Source of the DNA: Coriobacteriales bacterium
Lineage (GTDB): Bacteria; Actinomycetota; Coriobacteriia; Coriobacteriales; UBA8131
Assembly: GCA_031254255.1 (NCBI GenBank)
Contig: JAIRUT010000022.1
Location: forward strand, 1-9,855
Direction: 5' to 3'
Length of the DNA: 9,855 bases
Shown here: positions 1 through 6,758 of the stretch, piece by piece
Layout: every line of letters starts with the position of its first letter
Position numbering within the stretch: position 1 is the stretch's first letter
Translations under genes and position numbers: made by a program
The notes under the pieces: model-generated
Databases searched by the model: none
What the model was told of the DNA's origin: nothing
What the model saw: only the letters and a program-made list of their open reading frames with translations

Positions 1-1271
1 GCGGCCAAGGCCAAGGCAATGTCGTCAGCCAGAGAGGTAATGCGGGCAACGCGAACACCATCACCAAGCGCCAGTTTAAAAAGCGTGACGGTCGGGCCCA
101 CCGTCCAACCGACCACCGAGGCATCCACGGCAAACTGGATCAAGGTCTCCTGTAGCTCGGCGGCGATTGAACGCAGCTCGCTTTCACCGGCCTTGGTAGC
201 AGTTTTTAGACGTGAGACCTTGAGCAACCGCGACGAAGGCAACTCGTAGGGCAGCTCTTCGGCCATTGGGACTTTTTCAGTTTTCTCTCCGCCTGGCCCA
301 CCACCATCCGCCCCGCTTTCCGCGCCTTTGGACAAAGACCCATCAGCCCCCTTGGCCCCCTTGGCCCGACCAGACCGCTGTTGCTGGCCAGGGGCTTCCT
401 GGCTTTCATCCCGCAGTCGACGAGTCTGAGCCAGAGAGAGGCCATCCTCATAATCAACATCTTCTCCTCTTTTAGAATCGTCTTCGGGGTCACTTTGTAA
501 AGCACCTCCGTGGCCACTCTGCGTTGCAAAGTTAAAATCATCGCCGTAAAGCGCCTCTTCCTCAGGTGTCAGGGCAACTCCCATGGCCGAAGCCGGGCCG
601 AGATCCGACAAACCATTGCCACGTGATGTAGTCTCCATGTGTCTGGTCGGCACTATGAGTTGACCCGAATCGCCTGCCTTCCGGCGGCGTCCGAATCTTC
701 GCTTGGATTGTCTGGGCTCTGGTTCGTCAACATCCTCAAACCTGTAAGGCCCTTGGGAGCTCCTCTCCAGACCTTCCTGCTGACGACGCAACTGCCAGCC
801 ATCTTGGAGCCTGCGAAAGAGGCTTGCGAAGGAGAATCCTGTGATCACTGCACCGGCCAGCACTCCGCCGATGGCGATCACGAGGCCGATCGGCAGGCCA
901 AGATAGGACAAAAAGACCCATGCGATACCCGCTCCCAGATAACCACCATGGCTTTTCAGGGCAGCATCTGCAAACAATAACGACCGGTTGCCGACGGCAC
1001 CGTCGGTCGTCATGGCAATCAGGGTCAGTGTGGAAACAAGGATGATTGCAATGCCCGCCACCAGGCGAACTATAGGTAGGTTCAATCGCTGGCGGATACT
1101 CAGGCCAGCTCCCCACAACACGAAGAGGAAAGGCAGGACAAAGGCTCCGAGACCTATTCCCAAACGGCAGATATCCGATATGCCCAGCGCCAGAGGTGCT
1201 CGACCAGGAGCAAGCACGGCAATGAAGAGCACGATCCCGAAGATGACGATCAGGATGCTCAGGAGCTCCAT
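1..1271 (-). CDS. ftsK: DNA translocase FtsK/SpoIIIE family, N-terminal part (runs off left edge)
   Basis: This is the membrane-anchored DNA pump that clears and unlinks the chromosome terminus at the division septum. Only the first roughly 423 codons, counted from the ATG at 1271-1269, lie in the window. Reading the minus strand, I see four hydrophobic stretches (about residues 3-21, 34-55, 67-87 and 107-140), matching the four-helix anchor of FtsK. A charged and Gly/Ser/Lys-rich linker of about 200 residues follows. From about residue 341 the start of the alpha domain appears (YELPSSRLLKVSR, then AVDASVVGWTVGPTVTLFKL and VRVARITSLADDIALAL), typical of the family. The Walker ATPase and gamma domains lie beyond base 1. 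The 5' end is uncertain. The frame stays open upstream to the dgt stop at 1440 and encodes a Ser/Lys-rich stretch, but contains no ATG, GTG or TTG there. The true protein may therefore begin near 1421-1424 at a rare start codon. Family identity is secure; the start is not. Confidence 0.9.
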   Translation of the reverse strand, partial: MELLSILIVIFGIVLFIAVLAPGRAPLALGISDICRLGIGLGAFVLPFLFVLWGAGLSIRQRLNLPIVRLVAGIAIILVSTLTLIAMTTDGAVGNRSLLFADAALKSHGGYLGAGIAWVFLSYLGLPIGLVIAIGGVLAGAVITGFSFASLFRRLQDGWQLRRQQEGLERSSQGPYRFEDVDEPEPRQSKRRFGRRRKAGDSGQLIVPTRHMETTSRGNGLSDLGPASAMGVALTPEEEALYGDDFNFATQSGHGGALQSDPEDDSKRGEDVDYEDGLSLAQTRRLRDESQEAPGQQQRSGRAKGAKGADGSLSKGAESGADGGGPGGEKTEKVPMAEELPYELPSSRLLKVSRLKTATKAGESELRSIAAELQETLIQFAVDASVVGWTVGPTVTLFKLALGDGVRVARITSLADDIALALA

Positions 1272-1278
1272 CTTCAGG

Positions 1279-1326
1279 CTTGATCCTGAGCTTGAGCTTG
1301 AGCTTGAGCTTGATCCTGGGCTTGAG
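1279..1326 (-). repeat. Hexanucleotide microsatellite encoding poly-Ser in the ftsK frame
   Basis: Eight consecutive six-base units, written on the plus strand as CTTGAG or the variants CTTGAT, CCTGAG and CCTGGG. Three central units (1291-1308) are identical. On the minus strand in the ftsK frame they read as Ser-Ser pairs interrupted by Pro-Gly or Gly (PGSSSSSSSSGSS), just before the first ATG of ftsK. Because the unit is a multiple of three, changes in copy number would lengthen or shorten a Ser linker without breaking the frame. If translation really starts at 1271, the repeat is in the leader instead. Confidence 0.8.
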
Positions 1327-1430
1327 CCCTTGGAAGCCTGTTGGTCTCTTGAGCTGACCTTTGGATTGCTTTTCGCGTTGCCTCTTTGGTTGTCTTTAGC
1401 ACTGTGTTTTGGGCCAGCTATCGTAAATCG

Positions 1431-1436
1431 CCTCCC
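1431..1436 (-). promoter_or_regulatory. Strong ribosome binding site upstream of the open ftsK frame
   Basis: The minus strand reads GGGAGG here, immediately after the dgt stop codon. It is a near-ideal Shine-Dalgarno sequence. In the ftsK frame it is followed at a spacing of 6 bases by ACG (1424-1422) and at 9 bases by ATA (1421-1419). No ATG, GTG or TTG in that frame is at a usable distance. The next ATG is about 160 bases downstream. The site therefore suggests that ftsK translation starts here at a non-standard codon, or that the original start codon has mutated. Confidence 0.5.
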
Positions 1437-1439
1437 TGA

Positions 1440-2624
1440 TCAGATGTCGCGCCAGTTGGCCGGAATGAATAGTTCGGTGAAGCATTTCGAGGCAAAGCGG
1501 TCGGTCATGCCAGAAACATAATCGATGACCGGAAAAACCTCGCTCGCGCCAGTCCTGCTGCCAGTCTCGCTGCATGACAGGTTGCGATAATCCTCGGGAA
1601 TCGCAGCCGGATGGCCCATATAGTATTCGAACAGCCTTTTCACAAGGTAGAAGGCCTTCGGCTCCTCCGCCTTGGCATCACCGGCTTGATAGACATTCTC
1701 AGTGAGAAACTCCCGAAGCTCCATCAAAGCTGCCCAAGTTGGATCAGACATCCTGATCTTACCACTTTGGCCCAAGGTCTGACCGGGGTTTTGGCTGGAG
1801 AATTGCTTGGGACTTTGGTTGGAAGCTTGACTGGTAACCTGGTCACAGGCCTGGCCAGAACCTTGGACAATGCTTTGACTGGAGGTCTGGACAAGATCAT
1901 TGATCAAGGTGGTAATCCGCTCGGAATGCCTGTGACCAAGCAAGTCAAGGCTTTGCTGGGGCAAATCATGGATATTGATGATGCCAGCACGCAGCGCATC
2001 ATCAATATCATGGTTGACATAGGCGATGCGATCGGCAATAGCCACAACCTGACCCTCCAAGCTGGAGGACGCTTGGCAACCGGTATGGCAGAGGATGCCG
2101 TCACGGACCTGATCGGTCAGGTTCAGGCCCCGTCCCTCGTTCTCGATCAGATCGACAATCCGCAGGGACTGCTCATTGTGATAAAAATGCAGCGGCCCTG
2201 AATAGCCAGGTTGTGCAGACAGTTCGCGCAGGCAATCGTTAAAGGCCTGCTCACCAGCATGGCCATAAGGGGTGTGGCCCAGATCATGGCCCAAGGCAAT
2301 GGCCTCCGTGAGGTCAGCATTCAGCCTCAGGGCAACAGCGGCCGAGCGCGCTATCTGGGAAACCTCCAAGGTGTGGGTCATTCTTGTCCGATAGTGATCG
2401 CCCTCAGGCTCCAGAAAAACCTGTGTCTTATGGGAGAGCCGGCGAAAGGCCTTGGAATGGAGGATTCGGTCTCGATCCCGCTGAAAGGCAGTGCGCAGGA
2501 GATCCGGAGCTTCCGAATGCTGGCGGGTGGCCACATCAGAGAAGCTAGCAGCCGGAATCAGGCTGCCTCGCTCTTGGGCCTCCCTGTCCTCGCGACTGTT
2601 GATCATGGTAGTCATGTTAGTCAT
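1440..2624 (-). CDS. dgt: Deoxyguanosinetriphosphate triphosphohydrolase-like protein (HD domain)
   Basis: This family hydrolyses dNTPs to the deoxynucleoside and triphosphate and helps control dNTP pools. From the chosen start it has 394 residues, typical of the short bacterial members. The HD metal site is visible: His84 (RMTHTLEVSQ), the His113-Asp114 pair (ALGHDLGHTPYGHAGE) and Asp206 (IADRIAYVNHDIDDA). The signatures FRRLSHKTQVF and HYRTRMTH and a C-terminal YVSGMTDRFA are also typical. A run of eleven tetrapeptides ending in Gln (residues about 243-286) is inserted in the loop before the IRMSDPTW stretch. The gene lies 31 bases after the histidine kinase stop, probably in the same transcript. 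I chose the ATG at 2624 because the frame upstream overlaps the kinase gene; in-frame ATGs at 2615 and 2606 are alternatives, and none has a well-placed ribosome binding site. Its stop is directly followed by the ftsK ribosome binding site. The true substrate range cannot be told from sequence. Confidence 0.9.
   Translation of the reverse strand: MTNMTTMINSREDREAQERGSLIPAASFSDVATRQHSEAPDLLRTAFQRDRDRILHSKAFRRLSHKTQVFLEPEGDHYRTRMTHTLEVSQIARSAAVALRLNADLTEAIALGHDLGHTPYGHAGEQAFNDCLRELSAQPGYSGPLHFYHNEQSLRIVDLIENEGRGLNLTDQVRDGILCHTGCQASSSLEGQVVAIADRIAYVNHDIDDALRAGIINIHDLPQQSLDLLGHRHSERITTLINDLVQTSSQSIVQGSGQACDQVTSQASNQSPKQFSSQNPGQTLGQSGKIRMSDPTWAALMELREFLTENVYQAGDAKAEEPKAFYLVKRLFEYYMGHPAAIPEDYRNLSCSETGSRTGASEVFPVIDYVSGMTDRFASKCFTELFIPANWRDI
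1767..1898 (-). repeat. 11-copy degenerate 12-base tandem repeat inside dgt, encoding xxxQ tetrapeptides
   Basis: Exactly 132 bases divide into eleven 12-base units. Each ends, in the dgt frame, in a Gln codon (CAA or CAG; seen on the plus strand as TTG or CTG at 1767, 1779, 1791, 1803 and so on to 1887). The tetrapeptides in order are DLVQ, TSSQ, SIVQ, GSGQ, ACDQ, VTSQ, ASNQ, SPKQ, FSSQ, NPGQ and TLGQ. The Gln position is invariant while the other three vary, so the array is old or has diverged under weak selection. It falls in a loop between conserved segments of the dGTPase fold, away from the metal-binding residues. Confidence 0.85.
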
Positions 2625-2655
2625 GGTGGGCTGATCAATTCTCCATCCCCAGCTC

Positions 2656-3699
2656 TTACTGCGGGGGTAGGGAGGGAATAGCCACAATGAAGCAGGCACC
2701 GCCGCCGGGCAGATTGACCGCTTCGACTGTGCCGTCATGGGCAGCAACAATAGCCTTGACGATCGTCAGTCCCAACCCATAGCCTGTGGAGGTACGTACC
2801 CGCGAACGCTCACCCCGGTAGAATCGATCGAAGAGACGGGACGGATCAATGTCACCAAAACCCGGCCCATCGTCGGAGAATGTGACCACGCTGTGATCAT
2901 GGACACCGGAAAGCTCAACATGGATGCGACCGCCATTGCTAACATAACGACTGCCGTTGTCCAAAAGGTTGACTACGACCTGCTGGAGTCGATCAGCGTC
3001 GCCCAAAACATCCGGGGCCTCTCCGGATAGGCTGACGCTGACACCGCGCTCCTCAAAGAGGATATCCAGCATATTCAGGGCATGCTCAATAACGGTATGC
3101 AGGTTGACACGCTTCAAGGCCAAATCACCGTCACCCTCAATACGCTGCAGGGTTATCAGGTCATTGGCCAAACGAGTCAGGCGATCCGCCTCACTGACAA
3201 TTGTCAGGCAGAAGTTCTCCCGGTCCTCGTAGCTGATGTCCTCATCAAGCATGGTCTCCGCCGCACCCCTGATCGAGGTCAAAGGAGTGCGCATCTCATG
3301 GGAGACATCCGAGATAAACTGCTTCTGGCGACGGCTTTCCGAGACCAGCTCGGCCATTGTCGTGCGCACTTGGCTGCCAACCTTCTCCAGTGACTGAGCC
3401 AGATCTTGGATCAGTTTTGGAGCCTGATTTTCCATCTGCTTGTCCATAAAGCGCACAGAATAGTCGCCCTCAGAGAGGGTCTTTGCCCGCTTGACCAGGA
3501 TGCTCAATGGATGAAGCAACAAGCCGACAACACCTTGAACGATAAAGAAGGTGATCAGAGCCCCAAAGATGGCCAATATCGGCAGCACCAGAAGGGCATC
3601 CCGGGCGCTCAAGAGCAAGACCCCCAAGACAACCGTCGTGACCAGGGTGATCAGCGCACAGGAGATGGATATCAGAAGGCGTATATTACGATAAGACAT
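2656..3699 (-). CDS. Sensor histidine kinase, HAMP/HisKA/HATPase type (SenX3/PhoR-like class)
   Basis: Membrane histidine kinase of 347 residues that should phosphorylate the regulator encoded just upstream. Two transmembrane helices (about 7-30 and 36-58) are joined by a loop of only about six residues, so there is no extracytoplasmic sensor domain. A HAMP-like segment (about 60-115) follows, then HisKA with the phospho-accepting His134 (FISDVSHEMRTPLTSIRG). The ATP-binding domain shows the N box with Asn244 (VVNLLDNGSRYV), the G1 box DDGPG (276-280) and the G2 box GYGLGL (306-311). No PAS domain lies between HAMP and HisKA. The start at 3699 is forced: the frame meets a stop at 3709-3711 and no earlier ATG, GTG or TTG is available. 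A clear ribosome binding site is not visible. The signal is unknown. Pairing with an OmpR-type regulator resembles actinobacterial phosphate or envelope-stress systems, but the sequence alone does not decide this. Confidence 0.9.
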   Translation of the reverse strand: MSYRNIRLLISISCALITLVTTVVLGVLLLSARDALLVLPILAIFGALITFFIVQGVVGLLLHPLSILVKRAKTLSEGDYSVRFMDKQMENQAPKLIQDLAQSLEKVGSQVRTTMAELVSESRRQKQFISDVSHEMRTPLTSIRGAAETMLDEDISYEDRENFCLTIVSEADRLTRLANDLITLQRIEGDGDLALKRVNLHTVIEHALNMLDILFEERGVSVSLSGEAPDVLGDADRLQQVVVNLLDNGSRYVSNGGRIHVELSGVHDHSVVTFSDDGPGFGDIDPSRLFDRFYRGERSRVRTSTGYGLGLTIVKAIVAAHDGTVEAVNLPGGGACFIVAIPSLPPQ

Positions 3700-3842
3700 T
3701 GCTTGCTTTTATGTCGCTTTCATCGCAGTGCTGGCGGCGTAGATCCGAACAGGATCCAAGCAGATTGGTAACGTTTGTCCGAACAAAAACGGGCGACCGG
3801 TCGCATGGTTTAGTAGAACAAGCGAGCCGACGTATTCATGGG
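3700..3842 (-). other. 143-base gap between response regulator and kinase, with inverted repeats
   Basis: No coding sequence is convincing here, although regulator and kinase genes usually touch or overlap. The stretch contains a perfect 12-base palindrome, GCGACCGGTCGC (3793-3804). On the minus (transcribed) strand it is followed after a few bases by a run of five T. A 5-base inverted repeat with a 5-base loop (GATCC...GGATC, 3742-3756) lies nearer the kinase. The first could be a weak attenuator that lowers kinase expression relative to the regulator, but its stem is only four pairs if CCGG forms the loop. This is a tentative reading. Confidence 0.35.
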
Positions 3843-4556
3843 TCAATTGACTCGAAAACGATACCCGTAACCTCTGACCGTCTCCACCAGTGATGGATCC
3901 AGACCGGCTGCTGCAAGCTTGTCGCGCAGGCGTTTGACATGGGTATCCACAGTCTTGGTTTCCACTAGATACTCCCAACCCCATGCATCATGAAGAAGCT
4001 GGTCACGTGAGAGAACCTTTCCAGAATGGCGCATCAAAGCAGCCAGTAATTCAAATTCACGGGGAGTCAGATCAATCTGACCATTGGCGCCGTTTGCCAT
4101 GTGAGTGCCTTCATCGAGAGTGATACCACCTGCTTCGATGACCTCATTGCCAATGCCTTGACTGTCCGGATGCTCACTGGTGCTGGACCTCCGCAAAAGG
4201 GCTTTGACCCGCGCCACCAGCTCACGGACGCCGAAAGGCTTGGCTAAGTAGTCGTCGCCACCGATCTCCAAACCGACGACCTTGTCCAGCTCTGTATCAC
4301 GAGCCGAGAGGAAAAGGACCGGTATAGTGATGTTGCCGGCCCGCAAACGCTGGGTGACCTCGTAGCCGTCCATGCCAGGCAGCATGACATCAAGCACGAT
4401 CAGATCGTAAGGGTTGGCCATCGCCATGCTTACAGCACTGGTGCCGTCCGCAGCAATTTCGACCTCGTAACCCTCTTTTCGCAAATTATAACTGACAAAT
4501 TCAGTTATCGAAACCTCATCGTCAACAACCAATATACGTGCAGGTGCATCAATCAT
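3843..4556 (-). CDS. OmpR/PhoB-family response regulator (RegX3/MtrA-like class)
   Basis: A 237-residue DNA-binding response regulator. The receiver domain (about residues 7-118) has the acidic pocket Asp12-Asp13, phospho-acceptor Asp56 (LIVLDVMLPGMDGYEV), Ser84 at the switch position and Lys106 (DDYLAKPFGVRELVARV). After a linker that looks variable, the winged-helix effector domain (about 142-237) shows LTPREFELLAALM and the recognition-helix region KTVDTHVKRLRDKL, ending with the ETVRGYGYRF hairpin typical of the OmpR class. The ATG at 4556 is supported by a strong ribosome binding site, AGGAGGTTGAT on the minus strand (4561-4571), about nine bases upstream. It heads a minus-strand set with its kinase and dgt, and is divergent from coaX. 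The regulon is not evident. Assignment to RegX3 rather than another PhoB-like regulator would need comparison of the whole effector domain. Confidence 0.93.
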   Translation of the reverse strand: MIDAPARILVVDDEVSITEFVSYNLRKEGYEVEIAADGTSAVSMAMANPYDLIVLDVMLPGMDGYEVTQRLRAGNITIPVLFLSARDTELDKVVGLEIGGDDYLAKPFGVRELVARVKALLRRSSTSEHPDSQGIGNEVIEAGGITLDEGTHMANGANGQIDLTPREFELLAALMRHSGKVLSRDQLLHDAWGWEYLVETKTVDTHVKRLRDKLAAAGLDPSLVETVRGYGYRFRVN

Positions 4557-4705
4557 TCAAATCAACCTCCTGTTGAAGGACTTCCTTATTTTAGCACTTC
4601 ACTACAGATTATGATGATCTGCGCTCACTGGTAAAATATGGATTGTATTGCAGTACAATGACTGGCCGAGTTGAAATCGCTCTTTTCAAGGAATGAGAGG
4701 TAGCC
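4557..4705. promoter_or_regulatory. Divergent promoter region between the response regulator and coaX
   Basis: This 149-base non-coding stretch must hold promoters for both directions. The minus strand has a TAAAAT hexamer close before the regulator gene (about 4592-4597), and the plus strand has TAAAAT at 4632-4637 and TACAAT at 4654-4659. All are good matches to a -10 box. None has a convincing -35 partner at 16-18 bases, so I cannot fix a transcription start. The coaX ribosome binding site GAGAGG lies at 4695-4700, five bases from its ATG. Confidence 0.4.
4642..4659. promoter_or_regulatory. Inverted repeat ATTGTA-N6-TACAAT, possible operator
   Basis: A perfect 6-base inverted repeat separated by 6 bases, giving an 18-base dyad of the size bound by dimeric repressors or activators. 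Each half is also a TACAAT hexamer when read on its own strand, so the dyad could overlap -10 boxes in both directions. It lies about 47 bases before the coaX start and 85 bases before the regulator start. A short dyad like this can arise by chance, and no binding protein can be named. Confidence 0.35.
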
Positions 4706-5470
4706 ATGCTTCTTGCAGTGGATGTTGGCAACACCCAGACGGTGCTCGGTCTGTTTGATGAATCGAAATTGCATGCTGATTGGCGGATTGCCACATTGAG
4801 CAGTGATACCGCTGACGAAATCTGTATAAAAATGGTTAAGCTACTGGATCTCGGTGATTGTCATGTATCTAACATCAGCGCGGTTGCCTTGGCTTCGGTC
4901 GTACCGGTGTTGACTGAACAGTGGCTGGATGCTGGGCAGCGCTTGAGCGGACATGCTGTCCTCAATGTCAACAGCAAGCTGGACACAGGCCTTGCCTATT
5001 TATACGATAAGCCTGCTGAAATCGGAGCAGATCGCATAGCTGATTCCATGGCCGCCATCAGCATCTATGGAGCTCCGGTAATCGTAGTGGATTTCGGGAC
5101 GGCTACGAACATCGAAGTCATCGATAAGAATGGGGCCTTTGTCGGTGGCATCATTGCTCCTGGCTTGGACATCTCTGCTGATGCCCTTTTCCAATCAGCC
5201 GCTCGCTTGACCAGGATGATGGTGGATATACCTGAGAAGGTCATCGGAAGATCAACCGCAGAAGCCGTCAGATCCGGATTGACCTACGGAGAAATTGATC
5301 GTATAGATGGACTTATTCGGAGGGTATTCGACGAGCTGGGATACAAAGCCACAGTCGTCGCCACAGGCGGGCTGTCCTCAAGAGTGGCCGAGCTCTCTCG
5401 AACAATCGACGTGCAAAACGACAAGCTCACACTGGAAGGTTTACGCCTGATCCACGAACGCAACAGCTGA
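4706..5470 (+). CDS. coaX: Type III pantothenate kinase (CoaX)
   Basis: Catalyses ATP-dependent phosphorylation of pantothenate to 4'-phosphopantothenate, the first committed step of coenzyme A synthesis, in the cytosol. The 254-residue length is typical. It belongs to the ASKHA fold: the N-terminal phosphate loop is LAVDVGNTQTVLGLF (Asp6), the central GADRIAD motif binds pantothenate, and VVDFGTATNIEVID carries the second phosphate/metal motif, followed by GAFVGGIIAPGLDISADAL. A C-terminal VVATGGLSS motif is the adenosine-side Gly-rich segment. Type III enzymes usually need a monovalent cation and are not feedback-inhibited by CoA (family knowledge). The ATG at 4706 has GAGAGG at 4695-4700 as ribosome binding site. 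It is the only plus-strand gene here, transcribed alone between a divergent regulator gene and a convergent operon, and ends in an intrinsic terminator. Confidence 0.95.
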   Translation: MLLAVDVGNTQTVLGLFDESKLHADWRIATLSSDTADEICIKMVKLLDLGDCHVSNISAVALASVVPVLTEQWLDAGQRLSGHAVLNVNSKLDTGLAYLYDKPAEIGADRIADSMAAISIYGAPVIVVDFGTATNIEVIDKNGAFVGGIIAPGLDISADALFQSAARLTRMMVDIPEKVIGRSTAEAVRSGLTYGEIDRIDGLIRRVFDELGYKATVVATGGLSSRVAELSRTIDVQNDKLTLEGLRLIHERNS

Positions 5471-5501
5471 ATGTGCCCGAAATTGATAAGTTAATGTTAG
5501 T

Positions 5502-5555
5502 CTCAGCTGGCCACTGCCAACCTCAACTGGCCACCGCCAACCTCAACTGGTTGGC
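5502..5555. repeat. 20-base tandem repeat after coaX, two full copies plus a partial third
   Basis: Copy one (5502-5521) and copy two (5522-5541) share 18 of 20 bases; the differences are G/A at the fifth base and T/C at the fourteenth. A third partial copy starts at 5542 with the same first nine bases (CTCAACTGG) and then diverges. The array lies between the coaX stop and the steB stop and supplies the GCCAAC arm of the terminator hairpin twice. It reads as a local slippage duplication. Confidence 0.8.
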
Positions 5556-5560
5556 TTTTT
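5536..5560 (+). terminator. Intrinsic terminator of coaX
   Basis: On the plus strand GCCAAC (5536-5541) pairs with GTTGGC (5550-5555) across an eight-base loop, followed directly by TTTTT (5556-5560). This is the classical hairpin plus U-run. A second upstream GCCAAC (5516-5521) offers an alternative, longer loop. The hairpin overlaps the last codons and stop of the convergent steB gene; on the minus strand there is no T run, so it should act only on coaX transcription. Confidence 0.7.
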
Positions 5561-6744
5561 GAAGATAGCCAATCCGCTTTTATCCACGGGCATTGGTGGA
5601 AAATTCAAATCCTGTACGCGAGATCTTCCGTAGACATCATTCTGGCCACCGCTGAGCAGGGCGAGAATCGAATACTGTCCAGCAGTACCAGATGGGTCGG
5701 TGACGCAGGGCAGTCCACGTCCACGAATCTGCTCGGGCAAGTCATTGAGGGCACTTGGATCGAGAGCAACAACCGAGAAGTAACTAGGATCCGAACTGCC
5801 GCCTGCCGATGATTGGTTAGTTGAGCCAAGCTCTGTATCCACTCCCGACAAGTCAAAGAGGTAGGGCAATTTACCTGCTTCACCGGCCACCTTGAATGTC
5901 TCAGCCAGTGCCAAAGCAGAGTCATCCAGAGTAACTTCAGCATCACTACGCTGTAAGGCTATGTTGATCATACCGTTTGCGGCATAGGGAAGCTGTTTAG
6001 ACCCAGCAGCCTCAAAGAGGGCTAGTTGTCCTTTATCCAAAAGTTTTTCCTGCAGTGCCGTGATAGAAGAGTAATCGACCTCAATGCTATGATCTTCTGT
6101 TTGACCAGATAGGAGGTTAGCGGGTATTGGTCCGGCAAATTGTTAGCGTTGATCAGGCCTGCATTGCCACCAGCCTGCACGTCAGCCTGAGCTCCAGGGT
6201 CCGCACTCGTGTCTGTCGGATTATTTGAGGAAACCGGCAATGTTTGCACCTTGCCGGAATAACTCCATTCAGTAAGTAGTGCGCTGGCTAATTGTTGGCT
6301 GGCATTGTCATTGCCAAGTCCAGTCACCAATAGTTTCAAAGCAGCGAACGTATCAGGGTCATCCAGTCCAAAGTTGGGAACCAGCACCTTGACTTTGACT
6401 ACTGCACCGCCACTGCTCATGACCAGGCTAGCCAGAGAATCCTGCGTATCCAATTCGGTCTTGTTATTTTCAGATAACAGCACGATGACCCGACCATTCA
6501 TACGCTCCTTACGCCAGTCATCAAAAAAGAAGGAGCTTGTCCCTTGCTCGAATTTCAATGACTCAGAGATGGAACTGTTGTCCTGCCTTAAAACCGTGTA
6601 CTGGTTTTGCAACGAGGCAACCAGGTCATCAGAGGTATTACGCAACAGATCCGACCCGGTGATGGCCACACCGAGAAGAAGTCCAATAGCTAGAGCAGCA
6701 AAGATTGAGACTATAGTGACGAGATGATAGCGAAAATTGTACAT
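5543..6744 (-). pseudogene. steB: SteB/MctB-family membrane protein, broken by a one-base frameshift
   Basis: Members of this family (M. tuberculosis Rv1698, C. glutamicum SteB) are envelope proteins anchored by one N-terminal helix. They partner SteA in recruiting cell-separation hydrolases at the septum and have also been linked to copper handling. The N-terminal part begins MYNFRYHLVTIVSIFAALAIG, with a membrane helix at about 8-30, then a likely coiled coil (about 35-65) and a Ser/Asp/Gly-rich linker. Its frame runs into a TAG at 6022-6024 after an unlikely tail. The missing C-terminal half is open in the next frame, with a natural sequence from QFAGPIPANLLSGQTEDHS to the stop at 5543. 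Restoring one base near 6142 (reading AACCAA for AACAA on the coding strand) joins both parts into about 400 residues. The start is supported by AAGGAAAG overlapping the steA stop, 14 bases upstream. It could be a real recent mutation or a sequencing error. Confidence 0.8.
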
Positions 6745-6758
6745 GGCCTACACTTTCC

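Noticed and set aside
988..1521. Plus-strand open frame with an acidic LELELELD run opposite ftsK
   Set aside because: The repeat is the antisense of the poly-Ser microsatellite, and the rest covers the FtsK membrane helices on the minus strand, which fit the family and explain the region better.
1611..2201. Plus-strand open frame of 196 codons with a regular LxxG pattern, opposite dgt
   Set aside because: The pattern is the complement of the xxxQ repeat in dgt (Gln codons read as Leu on the other strand). There is no ribosome binding site or family resemblance, and dgt is a clear family member across the same bases.
2625..2750. Extended N-terminus of dgt starting at 2750
   Set aside because: The extra 42 codons overlap the C-terminal coding part of the histidine kinase, including its conserved end, and resemble an out-of-frame shadow rather than dGTPase sequence.
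5502..5555. Tandem repeat as a CRISPR fragment
   Set aside because: The copies are directly adjacent with no spacers and only two are complete; no cas gene is nearby.
6022..6145. Programmed -1 frameshifting in steB
   Set aside because: The junction (AAC AAT TTG on the coding strand) is not an X-XXY-YYZ slippery heptamer, I see no strong stimulatory hairpin, and a simple loss of one C explains the shift.
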